Part shown: positions 1 to 8,713 of the stretch, in pieces
Numbering within the stretch: position 1 is the stretch's first letter
Layout of the letters: every line of letters starts with the position of its first letter
DNA from: Streptomyces sporangiiformans
Lineage (GTDB): Bacteria > Actinomycetota > Actinomycetes > Streptomycetales > Streptomycetaceae
Direction of reading: 5' to 3'
Length of the DNA stretch: 64,000 bases
Assembly: GCF_005768555.2 (NCBI RefSeq)
Contig: NZ_VCHX02000320.1
Coordinates: 70,484-134,483 of the forward strand
Made by a program: the position numbers and the translations under genes
The notes under the pieces: model-generated
The model's database searches: none
The model's input: only the letters and a program-made list of their open reading frames with translations
What the model was told of the DNA's origin: nothing

Positions 1-734
1 TCGGTCATCGCCCGGTGTCCGGCGCCGCGGCCGAGTCCGCAGTCGATGACCTGGGCGGCCTCGGGCGGCAAGCCGTGTTCGGCGAGCGCGGCCCGGTATC
101 CGCAGACGCGCGCGTCGAGGGCCGTATTGCCGGGCAGCCCTCCGAGGAAGACGATTCTGCGGTGTCCCGCGGAGAGGAGATGGCTGGTGATGGCGTGGGC
201 CCCGGCCTCGTTGTCGAACTCGACGACCAGCGCGGGGATGTCGGGATCGGGGGCGGGGCGTCCGCAGAGCACGAGCCGGGCGCCGGCGGCATCGAGTGCC
301 TGCGCGTAGTGGGTGACGCGCTCGCGGTAGGCGTCGTCCTCGACGACCCCGCCGACGAGGATCACCACACGGGCGCCTTCCTCGCGCATGAGCTGGACGA
401 AGTCCATCTCCCGCTGCGGGTCCCCGCCCGTGGTGCCCACCAGGCACAGCCAACCGCGCTCGGCCGCCTCCGCCTCGACGCCCTCGGCGACATGGGCGTA
501 GAAGGGGCTGGTGACCTGGCGCAGGACGACGGCGACCATCTTGCGGCCGCCGCCGACCAGGGCGCGGGCGTGGGCGTTGGCCACGTAGTCGAGGGCCCGG
601 GCCGCGCGCAGCACCCTGGTGCGGGTGGCCGGCGGTACCGGATAGTTGCCGCTGAGCACGCGCGAGACCGTGGCCACGGACACGCCCGCTCGCTCCGCCA
701 CCTCGCGGATCGTGACCCGCCCCTTTGCCGCCAT
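1..734 (-). CDS. LacI-family transcriptional regulator (partial, C-terminus beyond window)
   Basis: The reading frame starts at ATG 734 and runs off the left edge after about 244 codons. The N-terminus has a classic LacI helix-turn-helix (VTIREVAERAGVSVATVSRV, residues 7-26), followed by a periplasmic-binding-protein-like sugar domain (VAVVLRQVTSPFYAHVAEG and later FDNEAGAHAITSHL). It is the last gene of a minus-strand operon behind a sugar ABC importer, 73 bp after the binding-protein gene, so it probably represses that importer and is relieved by the imported sugar or a derivative. A perfect AAAACGTTTT palindrome at 4400-4409, upstream of the first permease, is the likely operator. The family is clear; the ligand is unknown. 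Confidence 0.9.
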   Translation of the reverse strand, partial: MAAKGRVTIREVAERAGVSVATVSRVLSGNYPVPPATRTRVLRAARALDYVANAHARALVGGGRKMVAVVLRQVTSPFYAHVAEGVEAEAAERGWLCLVGTTGGDPQREMDFVQLMREEGARVVILVGGVVEDDAYRERVTHYAQALDAAGARLVLCGRPAPDPDIPALVVEFDNEAGAHAITSHLLSAGHRRIVFLGGLPGNTALDARVCGYRAALAEHGLPPEAAQVIDCGLGRGAGHRAMT

Positions 735-807
735 GCCGTTCCCCGTTTCTCTCTCGCCTGTGCCGTGGCTGCCTGCGCCGATGACGCCCTTGGACAGGGC
801 CGCCGCG

Positions 808-2457
808 TCACGCGTTGGCGGCGTAGTCCTTGGCGTATTCCTCGGCCATTCTGTCGCCGCCGCGGGAGAGCCATGTCTTCACCGCGGCGTCGAACTCGGA
901 CATGGGGGAACGGCCGGCGATCACGGCGGTGACGGCGTCCTCCACCAAGGCTCTGAGGGTGGTGCCCTGAGCGGTGTAGGTGCTGGACTGCAGCCCGTAC
1001 GACGCGTCGCGGAGGGCGAGCGGCACCACCTTCTGCTGCCAGGCGTGCAGGGCGCGTACGGCCTCGGGCCTCCCCGGCACGAAGAGCACCTGGGGTCCTT
1101 CGGCCAGGTACTTGAAGGGCAGATTGGTGATGTTCTCGACCTCACCGAGCTTGGTCGGCTGCGGCGAGCCGTCCTTGCCCCGGCTGAAGTGGGGGCCCTC
1201 CAGTCCGTAGTGCAGGAGTTCCCATTCCTTCGTGCCGAACGGGGCGGCCAGGTAGTCGAGGATGCGCAGCAGGAGTTCGATGCGCTCCTTCTTGGCCTTC
1301 TTGAGGATGGTGTAGCCGAAGGAGCGGCGGGCGGCGACGATTCCGCCGGGGGTGCCGTCCACGCTGTAGGGGAGCGAGGGCGTCGGCGTCAGCAGGCCTT
1401 CGGAGTCGGGATACAGGGCCTGGTAGGCGCCGAAGCCGTTCTGCATGGAGCCGGCTGTCCCGTTGAGGAACAGCGTGCTCAGGTCCGCCGACGACAGCGA
1501 GGTGGCATCGGGGTGGTAGGAGCCGTTCTTGCGCAGCTGGGCCTGGAAGGCGATGGCGGCCTTGTAGCGGTCGTCGGTGTAGTTGGCGTGGAATGTGCCT
1601 TTCTTGTCCACCGCCCAGCCCGTCGGCGCCCTGTGGGCCGCCGAGTGCACGGCGTTTCCGAACAGGGAGCCCGTCGCGGCGCCCAGTGCGTAGGTCTTGC
1701 CGTGGGTGGCCCTCTTGGCGACGGCGGCGAAATCCTGGGAGGTCCAGCCCTCCTTCATCCCGGCGTCGGTGAACGAGCCCTGGTTGAGCCACAACGTGGA
1801 GCCGGGCAGCGGGCGTTCGAGGGGAATGCCGTAGACGCGCCCGCCGATGCGCCCCATGTCGCGCCACGCGTGGGTGGGGATGCCGGCCAGGTTGGGGTAG
1901 TCCTTGACGGCTTCGCCTGACAGGAAAGGTGTCAGGTCCTCGGCGCGCTTCTGCACGAACTGCGCTTCGCGGGGCAGGGCGAATCCGGAGAAGACGTTGA
2001 TGATGTCGGGCAGTGACTCGGGGTCGCCGGCCGTCACCGTGGCCATCTTCTTCTGGTAGTCGGCCTGCGAGATGACGGTGAACTCGATCTTGACGCCGAG
2101 AGCCTTCTCGACGGCTCTCCAGTACTGGTTCTGAGCCGCTCCCTTCGGGGGAACGCCGAAGCTGACGGACATGACCTTGACGGTGGAGCCGTCGCCCGGG
2201 GTCCGTGCGACCGAGGTGACCAGGTCGGAGGGGTAGGAGGTGTAGCCGGCCTGGACCCCGGCATCGGTGGGGGCGAGGTCCGGCTTCGGTCCGGCGGCTG
2301 CGGTGTAGGCGGGCCACGGGGCGAGCTTCTTGCCCGCGTTGGAGACGTCGCCGTCACCGGATCCGGTGGAGCAGGCGGTCAGCAGGCCGGGGACGGAGAT
2401 CGCGGCACCACCCGCGGCCATGGAACGCAGGAGGACGCGTCGGGACATGCTGGACAT
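808..2457 (-). CDS. Lipoprotein sugar-binding protein of ABC importer
   Basis: 549 residues. The N-terminus carries a twin-arginine-like signal (SRRVLLRS) and a lipobox ending LLTAC, so the mature protein should be a lipid-anchored extracellular binding protein. The body is a type 1 extracellular solute-binding protein (DIINVFSGFALP, DAGMKEGWTSQDF); the length is typical of the larger LipO/LplA-like group that pairs with LplB/YtcP-type permeases. It lies 38 bp downstream of permease 2496-3383 and upstream of the LacI gene. No ATPase is encoded here, so the importer probably uses a shared MsiK-type ATPase, as Streptomyces sugar importers usually do (inference). Substrate likely an oligosaccharide or plant polymer fragment; not determinable from sequence. 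Confidence 0.9.
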   Translation of the reverse strand: MSSMSRRVLLRSMAAGGAAISVPGLLTACSTGSGDGDVSNAGKKLAPWPAYTAAAGPKPDLAPTDAGVQAGYTSYPSDLVTSVARTPGDGSTVKVMSVSFGVPPKGAAQNQYWRAVEKALGVKIEFTVISQADYQKKMATVTAGDPESLPDIINVFSGFALPREAQFVQKRAEDLTPFLSGEAVKDYPNLAGIPTHAWRDMGRIGGRVYGIPLERPLPGSTLWLNQGSFTDAGMKEGWTSQDFAAVAKRATHGKTYALGAATGSLFGNAVHSAAHRAPTGWAVDKKGTFHANYTDDRYKAAIAFQAQLRKNGSYHPDATSLSSADLSTLFLNGTAGSMQNGFGAYQALYPDSEGLLTPTPSLPYSVDGTPGGIVAARRSFGYTILKKAKKERIELLLRILDYLAAPFGTKEWELLHYGLEGPHFSRGKDGSPQPTKLGEVENITNLPFKYLAEGPQVLFVPGRPEAVRALHAWQQKVVPLALRDASYGLQSSTYTAQGTTLRALVEDAVTAVIAGRSPMSEFDAAVKTWLSRGGDRMAEEYAKDYAANA

Positions 2458-2495
2458 GAGCGAACGACCTTTCGCTTACGGCTCGTGATGGTGTG

Positions 2496-3383
2496 TCAGC
2501 TCTTGATGGCGCCGGTGAGCACGCCCTTGGTGAAGTACTTCTGCAGGAAGGGGTAGACGAGCAGGATCGGTACGGTGGCGATCACCAGGACCGCCATCTG
2601 GATCGTCTGCGGCGCGTTGACGGCGGCCTCTCCGGTCGTCGTGTCGGTGAGCCCGGAACCGGCCACGACATAGGTGCGCAGCACCTGCTGCAGGGGCCAG
2701 TGGTCGCTCTCCAGATAGAGCGAGGCGTAGAACCAGGAGTTCCAGTACGCCACCGCGTAGAAGAGCCCCACGACCGCGAGCGCCGCCTTCGACAGCGGAA
2801 GCACGATCGACCACAGCACTCGCCAGTCTCCCGCGCCGTCGAGCCGTGCGGCCTCGTACAGCTCCTCGGGAATGCCCTGGAAGAAGCCGCGCAGGACGAC
2901 CAGGTTGAAGACGTTGACGAGTACGGGCAGGACCAGTGAGGCGTAGGAGTCGAGCAGGCCGAGTTCCTTGACCACCAGGAAGCTGGGGATCATGCCCGGC
3001 GGGAAGAGGAAGGTGAACAGCACCAGCAGCAGAACCGGCTTGCCGCCGAAGACGCCGGGGCGGGACAGGGCATAGGCGAGGGTCACCGTGCAGGCGAGGC
3101 TCAGCAGCGTGCCGATGACGGTCACTCCCGCACTCACGCCGAGGGCGTGGGTGACGACGCCGCCGGCGAGGATGTCCTCGTACGCCTTGAAGGTCGGGTC
3201 CTGTGGCCACAGCACCCAGCCGCCGCCCGCGACCACCTCGCGCTGCGAGGCGAGCGAGGTCGACAGGATGACCAGGAACGGCACACAGACCAGCAGGACG
3301 ACCGCGACGAGAGCCACCGCCTTGGCGGCCTGTGTGACGGGCTTCGGCTTCTCCATCCAGCCTGGCCGTACCTGGGCGCTCAC
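2496..3383 (-). CDS. Sugar ABC transporter permease (YtcP/LplC type)
   Basis: 295 residues, about six membrane segments, with the conserved EAA loop (ELYEAARLDGAGDWRVLWSI) that contacts the ATPase. The end, KYFTKGVLTGAIKS, is the usual C-terminus of this permease group. The GTG start at 3383 overlaps the stop of the upstream permease as GTGA, so the two are translationally coupled and should form a heterodimeric channel. Good confidence in family, none in substrate. Confidence 0.92.
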   Translation of the reverse strand: MSAQVRPGWMEKPKPVTQAAKAVALVAVVLLVCVPFLVILSTSLASQREVVAGGGWVLWPQDPTFKAYEDILAGGVVTHALGVSAGVTVIGTLLSLACTVTLAYALSRPGVFGGKPVLLLVLFTFLFPPGMIPSFLVVKELGLLDSYASLVLPVLVNVFNLVVLRGFFQGIPEELYEAARLDGAGDWRVLWSIVLPLSKAALAVVGLFYAVAYWNSWFYASLYLESDHWPLQQVLRTYVVAGSGLTDTTTGEAAVNAPQTIQMAVLVIATVPILLVYPFLQKYFTKGVLTGAIKS

Positions 3384-4360
3384 TTGTAGACCCCCTGTTC
3401 GCCGAGGCGGTGGGCGACCTTGTTGGCCGCGTAGACGAGGAGGGCGCCGATGACGCCCTTGAACAGGCCCGCCGCGGCCGCGAATCCGTAGTCGCCGCCG
3501 ACGATGCCCTGGTAGTAGACGAAGGTGTCGATGATCTCGGCGGCCTCGGGTCCCACCGCGTCGCGCTGGAGCAGCATCTGCTCGAAGCCGACGGAGAGGA
3601 TTTCGCCCAGGCGCATGATGAGCAGCAGGACGACCACCGGGCGGATCGCGGGCAGCGTGACGTGCCAGAAGCGCCGCCAGGGTCCCGCGCCGTCGATCGC
3701 GGCGGCCTCGTACTGCTGCTCGTCGACCTGCGCCAGCGCGGCGAGGAAGATGATCGTGCCCCAGCCGGCGTCCTTCCAGATCACCTGGGCGACGACCAGC
3801 GGCTTGAAGGCGTCGGGGTTGCCGATGATGTCGACGGTGCTCAGCCCCGCGTCACCGAGATAACTGTTCACCATGCCGGTGTCGCCGAGGACTTGCTGGA
3901 ACAGGGCGACGACGATCACCCACGAGATGAAGTGCGGCAGATACGCCACCGACTGCACGAAGCGGCGGACGGTGCTCCACGTGAGGCTGTGCAGCAGCAG
4001 GGCCAGGGCGAGCGGGACGGGGAAGTAGAAGACGAGCTGGAGGACCGCGATCCAGAGGGTGTTGAGGACCGCGTCCCAGAACGCGCCGTCCTCGAACATC
4101 CGTTGGAAGTTGCCGGTGCCGACCCAGGGGCTGCCCCAGATGCCGTCGAAGGGCACGTAGTCCTTTAAGGCGATGAGGTTGCCGAGCAGCGCTCCGTAGT
4201 GGAACACCAGGAAGTACACGAGCCCGGGCACCATCAGCAGGAACAGCGTCCGGCTGCGGCGTCGGTGAAAACCTTTTCGCTTCACTGGAGCGCCTAACGG
4301 GCGACGGGAAGAGCGGCTCACCGTCGATTTCCCAGGGCGCTCGCGCAGCAGCGCTGCCAC
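3380..4360 (-). CDS. Sugar ABC transporter permease (LplB type)
   Basis: 326 residues, first gene of the minus-strand operon. The GTG start at 4360 is chosen because AGGAGG lies 5 bases upstream. After a basic cytoplasmic N-terminus (about residues 1-35) come about six membrane segments; the EAA loop is QQYEAAAIDGAGPWRRFWHV. It pairs with the coupled permease downstream. The LplB/YtcP pairing with a long binding protein is typical of complex-sugar importers. Confidence 0.92.
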   Translation of the reverse strand: MAALLRERPGKSTVSRSSRRPLGAPVKRKGFHRRRSRTLFLLMVPGLVYFLVFHYGALLGNLIALKDYVPFDGIWGSPWVGTGNFQRMFEDGAFWDAVLNTLWIAVLQLVFYFPVPLALALLLHSLTWSTVRRFVQSVAYLPHFISWVIVVALFQQVLGDTGMVNSYLGDAGLSTVDIIGNPDAFKPLVVAQVIWKDAGWGTIIFLAALAQVDEQQYEAAAIDGAGPWRRFWHVTLPAIRPVVVLLLIMRLGEILSVGFEQMLLQRDAVGPEAAEIIDTFVYYQGIVGGDYGFAAAAGLFKGVIGALLVYAANKVAHRLGEQGVYK

Positions 4361-4397
4361 GGAGCCTCCTCGGCTGCGGGTATGGAGTGAAGGGAAG

Positions 4398-4411
4398 TTA
4401 AAACGTTTTCA
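4398..4411. promoter_or_regulatory. LacI-type operator, sugar importer operon
   Basis: TTAAAACGTTTTCA contains the perfect palindrome AAAACGTTTT (4400-4409) with the central CG typical of LacI-family operators. It lies about 40 bp upstream of the first permease start, where a repressor would block transcription. It is also in the region upstream of the divergent radical SAM gene. Confidence 0.65.
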
Positions 4412-4607
4412 GAACCAGGGTCAACACTTCTGGCACACATTCGTGGGGCCCGGGCCGGGCCGTGCCCAGCACGGAGACGGGAGTTGCCGGCCGGGAAGGG
4501 AAGGCGGATACCACGGACGTGGGGCTGTCGCTCACATGCGGAGCCCCCGCCTTCAACTATCGTCACGTCCGCAACTGTTCGCCCCATGCTTGGAGCTGGC
4601 TCCCCCG

Positions 4608-5534
4608 ATGATCCAACGCCAGAGGTGCCTGCCCGACTATGTGGATTTCCGTCCGCTGGGGCGCTGCAATCTCGACTGCCTCTTCTGTTACGGCCCTCGC
4701 CACGACCTTCCGACCATGGGGGAGGACGACGCCTTCCGCGTGGTCGAGATCCTGCGGGCCGAACGCGTCAAGGGCGTGGTGATCTCCGGGGGAGAGCCGA
4801 CGCTGTTGCCGTACCTGGCGCGACTGGCGGCCGCACTCGGAGCGCCGTACGCGCCGGGCGAACCGGGACCGAAGATCGTGCTGTCCACGAATGGACTGGC
4901 GCCGATTCCCACCATGGAGAAGATCCTCCCGCACCTCTCCTGGATCGCTCTGCCCCTGGAGTCGGCCGATCCCGGAGAGCACGCCGCGATGCGCATCGGG
5001 CACGCACGTCACCGCGAGCGAGTGATCGCCCTGCTCGGACAGGCCCGCAGATCACATCCGTCGGTGGGGATCAAACTCGGCACGGTGGTGACCCGACTGA
5101 ACGCACGGGGCGCCGACCGAGTCCTCGACCTGATCGAGGACGACCCCTTCCTGCCGGACATCTGGAAGGTCTACGAGATGTCGGAGACCAACTACGGAGC
5201 CGACAACCGTCACCTACTGGCGCTCGGGCCGGGGGAGTTCGAGGAGGTCGTGCAGCGGTGCTCCAAGGCGGCCGCCGACCGTGGTGTGGAGCTTCGCGTC
5301 TATCGCAACTCCACAAGGAGCGGGAACTACTTCTTCGTCGACCCGGACGGTGGCGCGGTGGTCATCGACGACGGCGAGGAGCGGCGCCTCGGATCCTTCT
5401 TCGAGCTCTACGAGCGCGGGGAGGGGTGGTTGCGGGACTGTGTCGAGGGCGACGCGAACGCCGCCAACTTCACTTCGACCTACCCGACATGGTCGCCCAC
5501 AGGATCTCCAGACGCCGTCGCAGCAGCCACTTGA
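4608..5534 (+). CDS. Viperin-like radical SAM enzyme
   Basis: About 308 residues from ATG 4608, which follows a GGAGCT-type ribosome binding site; in-frame starts at 4443 and 4536 exist, but the protein-like sequence begins near the chosen Met. The radical SAM cluster motif is C20-N-x-x-C24-x-x-C27-Y, followed by GGEP (61-64). The downstream order matches viperin as I remember it: STNG, a segment like viperin's FKINSVINRFN (here IKLGTVVTRLN), WKVYEM where viperin has WKVFQ, a late YFFVDPDGG block and LGSFF near the end. Viperin makes ddhCTP, a chain-terminating nucleotide used against viruses. The residue after the third Cys is Tyr, not viperin's Phe, so the product may differ. Its last 65 bp overlap the 3' end of the convergent TPR gene. 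Confidence 0.6.
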   Translation: MIQRQRCLPDYVDFRPLGRCNLDCLFCYGPRHDLPTMGEDDAFRVVEILRAERVKGVVISGGEPTLLPYLARLAAALGAPYAPGEPGPKIVLSTNGLAPIPTMEKILPHLSWIALPLESADPGEHAAMRIGHARHRERVIALLGQARRSHPSVGIKLGTVVTRLNARGADRVLDLIEDDPFLPDIWKVYEMSETNYGADNRHLLALGPGEFEEVVQRCSKAAADRGVELRVYRNSTRSGNYFFVDPDGGAVVIDDGEERRLGSFFELYERGEGWLRDCVEGDANAANFTSTYPTWSPTGSPDAVAAAT

Positions 5535-7191
5535 AGTCCTCCTCCGCCGTCTCGTACTCGTCCACCGTGTGCGAGATGGTCCAGTACTCGTCGAACGCCC
5601 GGTCGTCGACGTCGTAGAAGTGGCTGATCTGGCCGAACTCGATCTCGAATGTCTTCAGACCCCGGCGTGTACGGTGCCTCGGGTCAGCGGTCATGTAGGG
5701 CTCGAAGAAGCCCACTTCGGAGGTGAGCAGACTCGTGCCCGGGATGTCCATGGGCGCGATGCGCAGCTCGATGAGGTCCCCGTACGTCTCGCGCAGGCGC
5801 CGGTAACTGGTGATGACGGGGCGGAACGTCTGCATGTAGTCGCCGTCCTGGATATGGCGCATGGCGACGTCCGGGCTGTTCACCGTCGTGGCCTCGCCGG
5901 GCTCCTCCGTCTCGCCGACCAGGAAGTACGACGCGATGCTGTTCCAGGGATTGCTGATGATCACCTTGACCTTCGTGCCCCGGGTCAGTCTCTCCTCGAT
6001 GTCGGGTTTGTAGCGGTCCAGTGGTCCCATGAAGTAGGAGGCGCCGCCGAACGCGATGATGCGGATCAGGTCCTTCTCCCGCCTGATGGCCTCGGACTTG
6101 GCGAAGTTGCGGCGCTCGTTGTCGCGGGGGCGGTAGAAGTGAGCGAGGTTCTCCCTGAGGCCCACCACGGCCTTCGCGTCGTCCCGGGCCGTTGCCAGGT
6201 TGTCCGCCGCTGCGATGCTCTGAGGGTGGTGCTCTCCCAGCGCCGTGAACGTCAACTGGACGACGGAGTCGAGGGATTCCACGGCGCTCTTGATGTGAGC
6301 GTCGGCGTCTCTCGACCGAGAGAACCGCGCGAGCTCGAATCTGGCCCGTGCCAGGTTCGCCTGGGTGGAGAGGGCGAGCGGGCTCTCCGCGCTGAACAAC
6401 ACCATGGTCTTCTGGGCGACCCGCTCCAGGACGCCGAGTGCCGTGTGAATGTCGTTCAGGGACCCGGCGGTGCGCGCGAGGGTGAGTTTCGCGTCGGCGA
6501 GAGTGGCGAGGGCGCTCAGCACTTCGGGCTGCCCCTCGCCACCCTCTGCGAGGAGCCGCAGCGCGGACGCGCCCAGTTCCCGTGCCGCGTCTTCGAGCCG
6601 GTCCGGGTCACCCCACTCTTTCGCGATGTCCACGACCACCGACGCCAGGGTGACGTCGAGCCTCCCGGCCTGTGGGTGATCGGGGTGGGCGCGCAGCGCG
6701 GCCCGTGCGCGCTCGGCCCAGCTCTCCGCGTACTCGGTGTTGTCGGAGCGCAGGCTGATGACGCTCAGGTTGGTGAGGATGATGACGTCCTGCGACGCGT
6801 CCTGAGGCGAGGAGGAAGGGTCGCGGGCCCTGCTGAGCGCGTAGTTCAGGACGAGCCTGGCCTCGTCCAGTTCGCCGTGCAGCGCGAGTTGGACGGCTAT
6901 CTGGTTCCAGGCGGAGGGCGGAAAGATGGTCTGGTCCGCCTCGACCAGCTCCATGTGCCGCAGCGCCCGCTGAATGACGACCCGGGCGTTCTCACGCATG
7001 CCGAGACGGCTGAGCAGCCGGGAGAGGCGCGTGATGCCTTCGGCGAGTTGCTGAGGAGGCTCGGAGGCGGGATCGAGGAGCCTGAGGCGCCGCGAGAACG
7101 CGTCCGCCTCTTCTCTGGGAAGGACGTGTTCGTCCTCGTCGGACAGCATCCTCTCCGCGTACGCGACGGCGTCAGAGATGGTTTTGATCAT
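5470..7191 (-). CDS. TPR-repeat protein with phospholipase-D-like C-terminal domain
   Basis: 573 residues from ATG 7191, the last gene of the Trypco1-protease operon; its start overlaps the protease stop by 20 bp. Residues about 1-330 are alpha-helical repeats of TPR type (ALRHMELVEA, LANLARARFEL, ALGEHHPQSIAAADNLA). The C-terminal 200 residues read like the PLD/HKD-fold sensor domains attached to some bacterial regulators: LIRIIAFGG, then KVKVIISNPWN, then a late FDEYW motif; the two HKD catalytic motifs are not evident. Inference: the repeats sense a partner or invader and the C-terminal domain is the effector or signal module. I know no named family for the full architecture. Confidence 0.6.
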   Translation of the reverse strand: MIKTISDAVAYAERMLSDEDEHVLPREEADAFSRRLRLLDPASEPPQQLAEGITRLSRLLSRLGMRENARVVIQRALRHMELVEADQTIFPPSAWNQIAVQLALHGELDEARLVLNYALSRARDPSSSPQDASQDVIILTNLSVISLRSDNTEYAESWAERARAALRAHPDHPQAGRLDVTLASVVVDIAKEWGDPDRLEDAARELGASALRLLAEGGEGQPEVLSALATLADAKLTLARTAGSLNDIHTALGVLERVAQKTMVLFSAESPLALSTQANLARARFELARFSRSRDADAHIKSAVESLDSVVQLTFTALGEHHPQSIAAADNLATARDDAKAVVGLRENLAHFYRPRDNERRNFAKSEAIRREKDLIRIIAFGGASYFMGPLDRYKPDIEERLTRGTKVKVIISNPWNSIASYFLVGETEEPGEATTVNSPDVAMRHIQDGDYMQTFRPVITSYRRLRETYGDLIELRIAPMDIPGTSLLTSEVGFFEPYMTADPRHRTRRGLKTFEIEFGQISHFYDVDDRAFDEYWTISHTVDEYETAEEDFKWLLRRRLEILWATMSGRSK

Positions 7192-8050
7192 CGTCGGTTT
7201 CCCGATGCTCGTCCATCCAGGCTCGGATGCTCTGGATCTGGTGCGCGTCCAGGAGGTCGGCCTTTCCCCACATGTCGAGGAGGAGGTCGGCGTGCTCCAT
7301 GGGCACGGAGGAATTCCGGCGCTTTTTCTGGTCCGGGCCGTCCTTGCCCTCCTTTCCGTCCTCGCCTTCCGCGGCACCAGCAATGGGCTGCTGTTGCCAT
7401 GACTCCGCGATCAGGCATTCCAGTAGATGACGATCGCTCAGGCTCTCGAATCTGGTGACGGCTTCCTGGACGGGAACCGCGTACAAAGTGTCCGAGCTCT
7501 CCTGGGGCTTCGCCCGGTTCGGCTGCTGCTGCAAGAGGATTCCCAGGATGGCACCACGCGGAAGTGCGCTGCTCGGTTCCAGTTCGACCGGACTGCCGGA
7601 ATAACCTCGGTGGCTGCCAAGATTTCCGGGACAGAGCAGTTGGATGACCTCGATGACTTCGCCGTCCCTCGCCTTTTTAGGGAGGGACGGGACGGAGACC
7701 GTTCCGGTGAGTGCCCCGAGCTCCAGCGTCGGTCGGTACGTGGCACGCCAGGGATCGTCGCGCGTGGCCCTGGCGGTGGTCGGGGGAATGTGCCCGCCCG
7801 GACCGCGCGGGAGATGCATCTCGATCAGTGCGATGTCGCCACGTGGGAGTTCCACCACGGTCCCGTCGAACATCTCCTCGTCGCTGCCGTCGACCACCGC
7901 CTTCGCGGTATACAGCCGTAAGGTGTCACCTCGCCGGGGGTTGCGTCCCAGACAGTGCGCCGCCGTGATGACGAGATCGTGCGTGAACCGGAGGCCTCCG
8001 CCGAGCAGGCGATCGTTCCGGTACATGGCCACCCAGCATGAGTCGCACAT
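7172..8050 (-). CDS. Trypsin-like serine protease of a conflict-type operon
   Basis: 292 residues with no signal peptide, so probably cytoplasmic, unlike secreted trypsins. The catalytic triad is visible: His32 in TAAHC, Asp72 in RGDIALIEM and Ser151 in GYSGSPV. Residues 1-200 form the protease; the tail (about 225-292) is an acidic, lysine-rich linker followed by a small helical module (HADLLLDMWGKADLLDAHQI) that may be an effector-associated adaptor domain. It starts 6 bp after the Trypco1 gene and overlaps the TPR gene. Cytosolic trypsin-like proteases beside Trypco domains are a described feature of actinobacterial conflict systems, where the protease is thought to act once a partner senses invasion. 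Confidence 0.8.
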   Translation of the reverse strand: MCDSCWVAMYRNDRLLGGGLRFTHDLVITAAHCLGRNPRRGDTLRLYTAKAVVDGSDEEMFDGTVVELPRGDIALIEMHLPRGPGGHIPPTTARATRDDPWRATYRPTLELGALTGTVSVPSLPKKARDGEVIEVIQLLCPGNLGSHRGYSGSPVELEPSSALPRGAILGILLQQQPNRAKPQESSDTLYAVPVQEAVTRFESLSDRHLLECLIAESWQQQPIAGAAEGEDGKEGKDGPDQKKRRNSSVPMEHADLLLDMWGKADLLDAHQIQSIRAWMDEHRETDDDQNHL

Positions 8051-8056
8051 GAGAGG

Positions 8057-8365
8057 TCACCCCGTCCGCTCTATGGAGAGAGTCACCTCGAACGAAGCCT
8101 CTCCCGACGCCTTGGAGATGATGACCCCGGCCTCCACGGCCAAAGTCAGCCCGAATGTGATCTGAAGGCCGGAAACTCTCCACCCGGAGCGGTCCGGAAG
8201 GCTCTCCAGGGAGTCCTGTGCGATCGCCGACGCCTCTCTGATCGCCTCCTGTACTTCCGTGCTTCGCTCCGCCAGTTGAGCGGTGAGCCGGGATCCCTCG
8301 CTGATTTCTCGATTTCCGAGGTCGTCCAGCTCGACCACTTCTACTCGAACATCTGCATCATTCAT
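8057..8365 (-). CDS. Trypco1 (trypsin-co-occurring) domain protein, CU044_2847-like
   Basis: 102 residues from ATG 8365. The C-terminal half carries the family signature GLQITFGLTLAVEAGVII followed by ASGEASFEVTL, characteristic of small Trypco1 (CU044_2847-type) proteins encoded next to trypsin-like proteases in actinobacteria. The N-terminal half is a short beta-rich segment plus a helix (LAERSTEVQEAIREASAIA). It is the first gene of a tight three-gene operon, 6 bp before the protease. Its biochemical role is unknown; the fixed partnership suggests a protease regulator or adaptor. Confidence 0.8.
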   Translation of the reverse strand: MNDADVRVEVVELDDLGNREISEGSRLTAQLAERSTEVQEAIREASAIAQDSLESLPDRSGWRVSGLQITFGLTLAVEAGVIISKASGEASFEVTLSIERTG

Positions 8366-8713
8366 GCCGCCCCCGGCCCCCGTGTGAATCGATCTCCGGC
8401 TCGCAGTGCACAAGTAGGGGGAATTATAGGGAGGTTGACTTCCCGGCGGCAGACAGTCCGGGTTTCTCTCGCGGGCCGATTCTTCACTGGAGCCGCAGCG
8501 TCAACTCACGTGTGCGCTCAACGCCGTCGGCGTGCTGTGGGACGCGTTCGCGGAACCGGTCGCGGGTGGCCCCGGTCTTACCGCGCACAAGTAGTTCAGC
8601 AAACCTCTGTTCCATCCACGCCGTCTGGCTTGCGCAGGGTGCGGTGCCGTCGCGGACTGGGAACCCGAGGTGCGGGGTGCCGGGCTGGTCGGTGCGGTGC
8701 GGTGCTGGGCGGT
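8366..8713. other. Intergenic stretch without a supportable gene
   Basis: This holds the promoter region of the Trypco1 operon (an AT-richer patch near 8415-8460) and then noncoding-looking DNA. A short plus-strand frame ending at 8594 (QRQLTCALNAVGVLW) faintly recalls the C-terminus of Tn3-type transposases, but it is too short to call. Confidence 0.4.

Noticed and set aside
4608..5534. Radical SAM gene as part of the RiPP cluster
   Set aside because: It lies 6 kb away with decayed DNA, a hydrolase and a LacI gene between, and matches viperin-like order rather than RiPP maturases with SPASM domains.
5281..7458. Long plus-strand frame of 725 codons
   Set aside because: It is antisense to the TPR gene, has no family-like sequence and is the usual high-GC shadow; only the minus strand makes conserved-looking protein.
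8484..8594. Possible Tn3-type transposase tail (LTCALNAV)
   Set aside because: Only eight to ten residues look similar, in a short frame; it is not enough to call a mobile element.
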